Positions 13,001-23,834 of a stretch of 64,000 bases of DNA are shown here, piece by piece (position 1 is the stretch's first letter; the number at the start of each line of letters is the position of its first letter). The notes below the pieces were generated by a model that was given only the letters and a program-made list of their open reading frames with translations, was not told the DNA's origin and did not search any database. This DNA is from Carya illinoinensis (Eukaryota; Streptophyta; Magnoliopsida; Fagales; Juglandaceae), in the NCBI RefSeq assembly GCF_018687715.1, contig NC_056758.1:16063501-16127500 (forward strand). Reading direction: 5' to 3'. Made by a program: the position numbers and the translations under genes.

Positions 13001-16000
13001 ATATCCACTTTGTCAATCTCAGTCGCTCTTACATCTTGTTGCCTGCAAAGATAAAGAAAGAATGGGTGCAACAATAATCAAAGCTTGGTCTAAATGTCTA
13101 TTGCATAGATCAATCAAGTACAACTTCCATATAGATTAGATTATACAGCGAAGCACAATAATATCAATGAAAATATTTGCTCTTGTATATGTCCCGTGTA
13201 CTTGGGCTATGCATATTCCTTAACAATAAAAATTTTAGCCTCCAAAAATTGTTTGCACCCAAGAGGATTCAAACCTTAAACGTGGAGGGAGCATACCACC
13301 AAGACCAAGACCCTTACCACTTGAGCCTTGTCAATCGTGCTTAATTGTATTAGAGGTGCTGGTTCGTATTATTACAATTGCTGATTTGCTTTATTTATGG
13401 CCTTAATTAGCTATAGAAGGCAAGGTAAACAGAACTTGCTAAAATTGGATCCAATCTAGACAGTTGCATAGCAGGAAAACTGCTTAAATGGGACTGCTAT
13501 GCAAACTGCCAACTCCATGTAGATAGGAACCATTGACCTAGCTGTAATTAAGGTAAAAGAGGCTTCTAGAACCCAAAGAGAGTATACTGGGCCTCCAATT
13601 AACATAGGAAATCCCTGAACAGCCAAGAATCTGCAGGCAATTAGGATGGCTGTCAGCTAATTCCTTTTTTTTTTTTTTTTAAATTATAAGTAAGAAGAAA
13701 TATTATTAAATCATGAAAGTAGGCAAGACCCGAGTACACAGGGGGTATACAAAAGAGCCTAGATACAAGCTAAGAACTGCGAAAAACAGCGTAGAGATCA
13801 TTGAAAGAAGTTCCATTCAGTACAATAGAAAAAGCCCAAACTAGCGAGGTATGATAAAAAAAAAAAAAAAAAGTCCCTAAACCCTTCCGGTGACTGCTCC
13901 TTCTCCTCAAAACAACGACTATTCCTTTCATTTCAAGTGCACCACATCAGGCAAAGAGGCACCATCTTCCAAATAGCCGCTATCTACCCCTTACCTAGGA
14001 TTCTTCTCTAGCATGTTAATAACTATATCACCCTTCTAGGCATTGCCCATGCCACACCGAGCCTTGTGAAGATGTCATCCGATAAAACCTTAACTATTTC
14101 GCAATGAAGAAGTAGGTGATCCATTGACTCGCTGTCATGTTTGCACATGAAACACTAGTCTGTTAAGTAAAGGCTGTGCCTTCTCAGCTTATCGATAGTC
14201 AGAATTTTCACGTGGGACGCTAGCCAAACCAAAAGAAGCCACTTTTAGGGGAGCCTCTAGTCCTCTATATGCACTTCCAAGGGAATGCATTGGGAGAGTG
14301 TGCCGATAATACCTTGTAAAAGGAACAGACTGAGAAGCTCGTGTACACTGAAGATGACCAAGGCAAACGATCCTCTCCATCAGCATGGAGATTCAGCGCA
14401 TGTAATGCTCTGTAAAAATCAGCAATATCTCCTAATTCCCAATCATGTGCCACTCTAGTGAATCTCACTGACCATTGGGTGGAGTTGGAGGAGAGGGCCA
14501 TATTATCAGCAACTGCAACGTCCTTATCGAATGCGACCTGAAAAGAGACGGAAAAGTAACCCTCAAAGCAACCTTGCCACACCAAGTGTCGTGCCAAAAT
14601 CTGACTTGTGTGTCCCTACCTGCCACAAACCCACGCCATAGGTCCCTCTTACTTCATTCGAACACCAACCTTCCTGCATGCTCCCATATTTAACGTCGAT
14701 AATTTCCCTCCAAAGGGAATCTCTTTAGCTATTATACCACCATAAACATTTTCCTAGGAGGGCCTTGTCAAAAGTTCTCAAGTTGCGAACCCCAATACAC
14801 CAGTAGACAAAGGTGTGCATACCTTTTCCCACTTGATCAAATGGAATTTTTTCACGTCCTCAAGACTGCCCCATAGGAAATCACAAAAGGTCTTCTCCAG
14901 TCTATGCGCCACACCTACAGACAAGGGGAATAAAGAGAGAATATATGTGGGTAGATTGGAGAGTGTGCTCTTAATAAGAGTGATTCTGCCACCTTTGGAT
15001 AGGTGAAGTCTCTTCCAACCCGCTAGTTTGCACTCAATCTTCTCGACAATCTCATCCCACATTACCTTGGATTTATGAAGGAGTCCCAGAGGGAGATCAA
15101 GGTACTTCATAGGCAAGGATGACACCTTGCAGCCCAAAAAATCAGCCAAGTCACTTAAGTTATCAACCGCGCCAACTTGCACAATTTCAGATTTTGAAAG
15201 ATTCACCTTGAGACCAAAGACGGCTTCAAAACAAAGCAAGAGGGCTCTCAGGGAGCGAATATGATCAAGATCTGGCTCACAAAAAATTAGCATGTCATCA
15301 GCAAAGAGTAGATGAGAGATTACCAAGAGTGGAGCCACCTACTGAGAAGCCCACGATGAAACCCCCATCCGCCATTCCATTCAACATTTTACTCAGCACA
15401 TCCATTACTAAGATAAAAAGGAGAGGGCATAAAGGGTCCCCTTGCCTCAAACCCTGAGAGCTATTAAAGAAGCCTTCAGGAGTGCCATTAACCAAAACAA
15501 AGAATCTAACTGTAGTGATACAATGCTTCATCCATTGGCACCACCTTTCCCCAAAGTCGTACCTGCCAAGTATGTACATCAAGAAATCCCAATTTACATG
15601 ATCAAAATCTTTCTCCATATCCAACTTGCATAAGATACCTAGAATGCTAGCTTTGACTCTACTTTCCAAACATTCATTAGCAATGAGGACCAAGTCAAGA
15701 ATTTGCCTTTCTTTTACGAAGGCATTTTGGGACTTCGAGATGATCTTCCCCATTACTGAGCTCATCCGCTGGGCTAGCACTTTGGAGATGATTTTATAAA
15801 CCCCACTCACCAAACTTATGGGGCGAAAATCTTGCAATTCCACTGACCTTGTCCTTTTTGGAATAAGGGCGATAAATGAAGCATTGAGGCTTTTCTCAAA
15901 TTTCAAGAAAGAGTGAAATTCAAGAAACACCTTTATGATATCCTCCTTGACAATGTCCTAGCTAGCCTGAAAGAAAGCCATTATGAGACCATTTGGGTTT

Positions 16001-19000
16001 GGGGCCTTGTCTTTTTCCATCCCCTTTAGCACTTTAAACACCTCCTTGTCTTCAAATGGACTGTCCAACCAAACTGCACTTGGTGGATCAATAGAATAAA
16101 AAATCAGCCCAACGACCTTGGGCCACCAAGGGTGTTGCTCTTTGAGGAGCAGGTCATAAAAGTGTACAATGTGATCCTTTATGGCTACCATTTCTGATAG
16201 AATCCTCCCTTCGGAATGAAGAACCTCAATGGCATTGGTTCTTTGATGATAATTAGGTACATGATGGAAAACTTTTGTGCTCTTCTCCCCTTCCTTCAAC
16301 CAAAGGGCACGAGCTTTTTGTCTCCAAGATATCTCCTCCATAAGAGTATTTTTTCCAATTCAGCTACTACAACCATTTTCCTTTCCTTTTCATCAGCCAA
16401 TAGGGCCATAGTCACCTCTTTATCCTCAAATTGTTGTAGTTCCTGAAAAAAGTTATACCCTTGGTCATTTAGGTTCCCAAAGACTTCAATGTTCCATATC
16501 CTCAAGTCATTTTTCAAGGCTTTGAGTTTCCCGGCTAAGACGAAACTGGGAGTGCCCGAGATCTGATTGGAGAACCACCACGATATAATTTTATCCATGA
16601 ACCCATCCACCTTCAACCATATATTCTCAAATTTGAAATATCTCCGCCCCTCATGAAGACCCCCACAGTCCAGCAAGAGTGGGAAGTGGTCTGAGCAAAG
16701 CCTGGGGAGGCATTTCTGGTATAGGGTGGGAAAGTGTGCCTCCTAGGAAGGAGAAACAATGAATCTCTCCAGCCTAGACCATGCCCTCTCATTTGACCAA
16801 GTGTAGTCACCCCCCACTAGCGGTAGGTCTATCAAGTCCAGCTCAAACAATAAAGCTGAAAAGCCAGCCACCCCGAGTTAGAAACCCTCGAGCTTGCACT
16901 CAAAAACCAAGTGATGTTGAAATTGCCTCCAATGCACCAAGGACCTTGCCACCAGCTACACCAACCAGTAATCTCATCCCAAAGAAGCTTCCTGCTGTTG
17001 TCATTGTTAAGTCCATAAACACCTACAAAACCCCGAAACCATCATCCAAATTAATGAAAGAACATGCAACCACAAACTCACCAATAAACTCCTCTACCAA
17101 ATCAACAACTCTCTTGTCCCACATCGCTATAATGCCCCTTGATGCACCCTTTGAAGCAAGGCTAGTCCATCACACATACGAACAATTCCATAAACTTCTT
17201 ATAATTTTCCTGTCAACGTACTTCAATTTAGTCTCCTGCAAACAAATAATGTCTGCCTTCCAATCCCGGATTAAGTTCTTCACTCTAAGGCGTTTGTTCG
17301 AGTTATTCAAACCCCGAACATTCCATGAAAGGATCTTGGGCTTCATGGATCACCTAGATTCACCCTGTCAATAATCCTCCCCCTGCTAGCGCTTTCTTCC
17401 CTTGATTCATAATTTATGGAACAAGATAGCCTCTTAAGCTCCCTTTCTCTTTTATTGGCAGATCTATTTAAGTGGGGTTGTCCTGCTACAATGGCTGTGA
17501 ATAATGCTGTAAGTTGATCCTCAAAACCAACACAGGAGATCCATGCGCAATGCCAAATCTCTTCAACCTTCTTCAATACCCAATCTGACTATGGATCATA
17601 CCGCAGAAAAGCTACAGGCAGAGAACAAATAGGACTGGGATCAACCTCAATGTCCCCCAATTCAGCAAAAGGCACAATGTCTCCATACGCTTTGCAAGCC
17701 AAGTAAGAATCAGACCCAATTGAAGGCTTACCATCAAAGAAAGCCTCCTTTTCAGAAACAATTTCCTCTTCTTCCTCAAATGTGCAAAGGACCCTGGAAG
17801 GGATCTCAGAAATTGCCATTGAGAGAGGACCCTTGGCAGAGTGTTTTGTGCCCATGATTGTTGCCGCCGTTGGAAAAAGATCCGGGGTCCTAGGGTGTTG
17901 GTGACGCTGGAGACCAGTGGGGGCTTTGAATGGGGGTTGACCAGCATGGGCTTCAACCATAGGGATCATGGAAGCTTCCTCCCGAGCCGAGAAGTGGTCC
18001 AAGTTGCAACCCAAGGGTGCGACTAGGAAGGACAACCCACTCTGTGTCGACATCGAGCCTTCAATGGCCTGAGAACAAACGACGGCATCATTCAGATCCA
18101 GCCCTATCAACGTCATAGCCACCGTGCCCTTTAGGTGAGCACTATTTGTGCCGAAAGGGTCGATGGGGGCCAGCGACATTATCTGTGGTGCCAGTGGGTT
18201 TATGGCACTCGAGCCTGAGGAGGAGGCTCAGGCCCAAGAGGGATCCTTTGCCCACCAGACAGGGTTGATGGGCCTAGTGGGCTTCCCGTTCATGGGCCTA
18301 GCCCTGGAAGGAAGGTCAAGTCCCTTCCTATGCAGGCCCGGTCCAGCGGCCTCTTCAAACTTCTCAACCTCTTCAGAATGAACAACCCCACTTCCTTAGC
18401 CAATTACCACACTTATGCCCAATCAACTTTCCTCATTAGAGCAAAAATTTCTTTTGAAAGACCTAACAGATGGCCTCTGACCTCCCACAGCACCCCTTTT
18501 ACGTCGCCCAACATAGTACTTGCGGCAGAGGCTCCCCTACCACCCATGTCAGTCGTAGGTTTGCTAAAGAGGTTTCCTATGCTACCCCGCCTTTCTCCCT
18601 TTGCCTGGGTTCTGTCAGCCACCGTATTAGGAACACTTCTTGCCGACAAACTCAGTGCCGATGCATATGATGCCCCATTGAAGGGTGGAAAACTCTATTC
18701 CTCCAAGTCCCCAGCTGTCTCCCTTCTTGAACGGTGGCCAGCAACTTGCCCAGGTGGTAAGCAAAATCCTCTCAACCAGTGCCCTTCAAGCCTTCAGGAA
18801 CCATTACCGATTCCTTCTTCTTTTCGTACCCGAGTTCTGTCAAGTGCAAGAAGCACCACCTAGCGTTTACGTGCCTTTGAATAGCAAAGACTCCATTTCC
18901 CATCCTCTTTTGCTTAAAGAAAGTATCACGTTGACGAGAGGCTAACCCTTCCTCCACCATCTGTACCACCCATGTAGCCAAAGCCCTGCTTATTACGATG

Positions 19001-22000
19001 GACGTGACCAATCTTCTGCTACATTTAGTGATTCAAATACTACTACCCCCCTCCAATGAGAAAGCAAAAGATTTTGCTTCCACCTTGAACTGCCTAACAT
19101 ACTCCATAGATGAAAACAAAATTGACTAAACAGATACCAAAAAATGAAATCACCTTGGAAACAGGTGACTCAACTCTGACAAGAAGCACCGGAGGTGAGG
19201 TTACGGGTGTGCATGAAAAAGTTGTGCGGAGAGAAAACTTACTTAGTTGGTCAGAGCCATGGAATCAAGGAGACTATCTTAGTTAGTTAGTTGTTGACGG
19301 AAAATCAATCTAAGTATTCCCTAAGTCTGATGCCTTCTCTGCCATTTTACCCTAATATTCTAATAAATAAATAAAGTCAATGAGAATCATAGGAGACTAA
19401 CCTCCAAGTCCTCTGACCTTTTTGCAGCCACTTTCCTCATATTTTCATCACCAATTCAAGGTAGCAGCCATGAAAATTCTTCCCAGAATCTGCCACAGCC
19501 ATAGGTAAGCAGGAACTTTCAAGTTTCAACACTCTTCTTCATAAAAAATTCAGAAAACAGCCACCAGCTGCCCTTTTATGCAGCTGTGCAGATTAGGAGC
19601 TTCAATTTTGAAGATCCTAAATTACAGTCCTCTTCTCTCCCTGGTGACACTGCTTCATAAGCAATTCAGACTATTCTACACTACAATGTTGAATGAATCA
19701 TCCCTAATTTTTGTTTTCTTTTTTTATTTTTATTTTTTGCAGCAGTGAAGTCATTGCACTCACCTTGTGTTTTCCACCATTTTAACATCTTTTTCTTTTT
19801 TCTTTTTTTAATCGTTAAACAAAATTTTGTTGAAAATAAGAGTAGGCAAGAGACCAAGTACACAGGACGTATACAAGAGAATCACCTATGCATGATAATC
19901 TAAAGGCTTTGTTTTAAGTGCAACCTATAATTTTAATTGAAGGCAAGTGTCAGTAGGTATCCTCTCTAGAATTTCCAAATAACCTGTCTATTATAGGTCT
20001 AAATTGTTTCATACTACAAAAGTACGTAACACTCCTAACCTACGGGAGCAGCCACCTTGTATTGTATGTTAGGATTTGAGTGTGCCTAGTTTATCAAGTG
20101 ATGGCCATATCTTAGACTGATAAAAAATAAATAAATAAAAAAATTTGTGCCTGCCACGGAAAGGGAACCAGGATCTTTTATTAGTAAACCTTACCCACGG
20201 GATGTAGGTTTGTGTTGGCCACTTAAGAGGTTAAAGAAAAAATGTTTGTGATATGTGTGAATATTATTTGAAAAGGAAACTTGCTTTAACCTATTTACTG
20301 TGTGATGGATCTATTTACTAAGTATTTGGTTCACTTTGCTTTTATATTTTAAATGTCATGAGTGAGGTTGAGGATGAGAATGCAAGCTAGAACTAGCAAA
20401 GGAGACCATGTCCTAGTCAATAAGTGTCCATCAAATAGTTTAGACTTTTATTTACGTTGGAACAAAGTGACATTGAGGATCTTTCCCAAAGATTCAGCTT
20501 TTGTATTCTTCTAAAAGTATCAGTAAGTTTTAATAAAATTTTCAGTTTACTTGGAGGTATTTGTGGACCTCTTATAGCCTGGCTCAATGTAATGTTATGA
20601 AAGTGAGATTTCTGACCCTATGGGAAGGGGTGCTACAATCAAGCTATAAGCTTCCATGCAAGTACACATACCTGATCATGAGAAATCAATAGCTTGCAAA
20701 AGTATGTGTGAACAAAATGAAGCATATAGATAAACACATTGTCCCTTAAAAGAAATAGGCGTTACATAAAAATCATAACCAGATAACTGATGAGGTAGAA
20801 TCAGCAGTGGAAAGAAGAGAAATGGAAATGGACATGATTGTTTTCCCCAATACAAACCACAACAGAATTAAAACTACTCTTTAATTTAAAATCATTCATG
20901 CAATCTAGCACCTCTGAAAATGAAATTCCCAGTTAAACGCTTTGAGCCACATGTAGTTAGCCTCCGTTCCATTGGAATACCACCCAATTGAAAGAGATTC
21001 ATTATGTAACACCCAAGGAAAGGCATTTTTCAAGCGCTAAAATCTCAAGTTTAGAATAAGGATAGGCTCCATTTGGTCCCCAGAAAGAACAAGGAGAATG
21101 GAAATTCAACTTACAAATCTTTATGTGTCTGAACTCATGACTCTAACCCTTAACAATAATGGCAAAAATCCAATTCTGGCTTTATGTTACCAAATATTTA
21201 ATGAGTATAAAATAGTTTCATAAGGTTATCAAAACTTTATGTTATTATATTACTTATCAAAAAAAAAAGAAAAATATTCAAGATTATAACATTAAGAAGT
21301 TGGGTAGGGGCCCTCCTGAGCAGGAGGTTAAAAGGCTCCCTAGAGACCCCAATTTGGGCAAGAAAGGCATTGAAAGGAGACCCTACAGGTGGGTTGCTCC
21401 TGGCTGATCTGGTCCTTGTGAACAAGGCAGCGCAGTGAAGGTGACAAATTTGCTAGCGGAGATGTCTTTTACCTCGGGAATTAGTCGAGAACCAGAGCCT
21501 TATCTAGGGCAGTGAAAGTTCTCAGATACCTCGTCATCAAAAAAAGAAGTTGGGTAGGGTCAGCACCCCACTGTCACTCCACTGTAGAGGCTGAGGCAGC
21601 CTTCACACTTCCCATCGAGATAGAAAGGTAGAAATTAACTAATTACAAAAACCCAACAATAAAATTTTTAATACCATTCAGATCCACTCAGCAGATGCAG
21701 AATTCTTAAGACCAGAGACGATATTATCATCATGCAAGTAACGCCAATAAGTTATAAAGTTTAGTGAACCAATAGCAACTGATTCTATGAAACCCAGTTT
21801 TTATTTTATATGTATAAACCCAGTTGTTCAAGTAAGCCTATAGAATAAAAAGGCATGGAAGGAGCTAGCAATTTTTAAAAATTTACAAATGTAATTTAAC
21901 TTTATTTCAGAAACAACAAGCCTAATATGCACTTAGATGAATCCTACTCTTCCCTCACTAAATAAATGTTTTACATATATAATTATGTTTAAAACATGAT

Positions 22001-23780
22001 ACACACCTAATTATGCCACTGAATTTTTCTCGAACAGACTTGGGACCAACACACATGATATCAGCTGAAGCCATCTTAGCCATCACTTTCGTAACCTACC
22101 ATAATCAGGAAAACAATATGAGATTCGCACACACGTACGCGCACGCATGCTAGTGAACATAGTTCAGATAAACAAAGCAAGTTATTAATTATTAAACTTG
22201 ATAGCAACAAGAAAGCACCTGACAAATAATGAAGCAGAGAGCTAGAAACATATATTCAGTGGCCACAATTTAAAGCATGTAGCCAAATTTGAAATACTTT
22301 TAAGGAAAGAAAAAAAAAGGCTTTAAGAGGATAATGAATATGACCAAAGAGTGAAACTTTGTCTTTATCTCTTACCTGAAAACTTAATAACATGATTCAT
22401 TCTCTGATTATAAGACAACCAGAAGTTAATTTTTTTTTTTTTTTTTTTTTTTTACAGGTAAACCCCTAGGGGCTGGCTCAAGCAGTAAGGGCCTTGGTCA
22501 AGGAGGTATGCTCCCTTAAGGTCTAAAGTTCGAGCCCTTGGGTGCAAACAATTTTTAGGGGCTATCAAACTGGGGGTATTTCCCCTTGAATTACCGAATG
22601 TGCACTTGTAGGAAAGTCCTTATCAAGAGCTTGTGCATCCCCGGTATTAGTCGAGACTTTGTTCCAAGACACACAGCGCCAATCAAAATAAAAATTTATC
22701 AGTAATAATAGTCTTTATTAACAAGTGTGAAAGGGGGACAACCAGAAGATGAGTGGCATAACATATCGAGGGAGGCCCCAAATATGTCTATAAATAGATA
22801 TGCATACAGATGTTATATTCTTGGAAGAACCTTTCAGCTCTTATACATATTATTAACATATGTGGATAATAATTGAAAATAATTTATCCACACATAATAT
22901 TTTCAATTATTTTCAATTATTGTTTAATATTTCTTATAACATAAGTTCTCAAAAAGGAAATGCTTCACCTTACGACACGCCTATTCTTGAGTACTTTTGG
23001 ACTTGCTTTCTCGTGAGCGGCAATAGATTTCTAACAATTCCTTTGTTCTTAACACCCCTTAATCGATGAATTAGTCATTTAACAGTCTTTGATGATTTCA
23101 ATTCATAAACCATTAAGGATATATATCAACCAAATACTGGTATAATGATTGGCTTTCAGATACCAACATTACAATGGAAGGGTCTGCAAACAGGCCACTT
23201 ACTCTGGCAATAACAATGGATCCCGGTTCTGGAACGGCACCATGGGCCTTGTGATCAGTTATTTCCACAGTGGGTCTCTGTAAATAATAAGGAACCAAGT
23301 CAACAACAAGAACCCAATAGAACAAGTGCGTATGAGATAAACTTCCACTGAGTTAAATTAGCAATTGAAGAGAAATATTAACTGTTTTCGTACATCCATG
23401 TGGGTTCTTTTTCCTCATGAATATTTTCTAAGCTCAAAACTCTGATTAATTGTTAAGACCACAGAGTTTGCACCAGCATAGAGACTCGGGGGGGCCAGCC
23501 CTTATCAGTTGGCATATGCTACCAGTCAGATTGTCACTTATTTAAAAACTCGAATCCTAGCTATAAAATATATAGTATTTATTACACAAATCGATCATTT
23601 AAAGAAAAATGAATGAGCAAAGAAGGTGGTACTTGTCACTAGTTAATAACACGGGCCACTATTGCAGATACGTTAGAATCTAAAAAGGTATGTTAGTTCA
23701 GTAATTAAATAATAATAATTAAATCCTACAATTGTGTTATGGGTACCACGACCGGCAAGACAATACATAAACCGAACAGA

Positions 23781-23834
<54 letters not shown>

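Larger units (their letters stand above)
13665..19110 (-). mobile_element. Near full-length L1-type LINE in CSL4 intron 3
   Basis: An element of about 5.4 kb in CSL4 sense orientation: ORF1 (19107 to 17343), ORF2 (17346 to about 14000), then a 3' tail ending in a T-run (poly(A) on the minus strand) at about 13665-13680. The tail words (GTACACAGGGGGTATACAA, ATAAGTAAGAAG) recur at 10.2, 19.8 and 63.4 kb, defining a local LINE family. Frameshifts and stops make it inactive. Target duplications were not located with certainty. Confidence 0.88.

Noticed and set aside
13265..13327. Possible tRNA gene (A and B boxes)
   Set aside because: No cloverleaf or anticodon stem can be formed; the same sequence recurs in other retroposed copies, so it is a SINE head.
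16781..17374. 197-codon plus-strand frame
   Set aside because: It lies exactly antisense to the LINE endonuclease region, where the minus strand gives recognisable motifs ([16 protein letters not shown]). It is a shadow frame.
18330..18863. 177-codon plus-strand frame
   Set aside because: Antisense to LINE ORF1; the minus strand carries the ORF1 family words.
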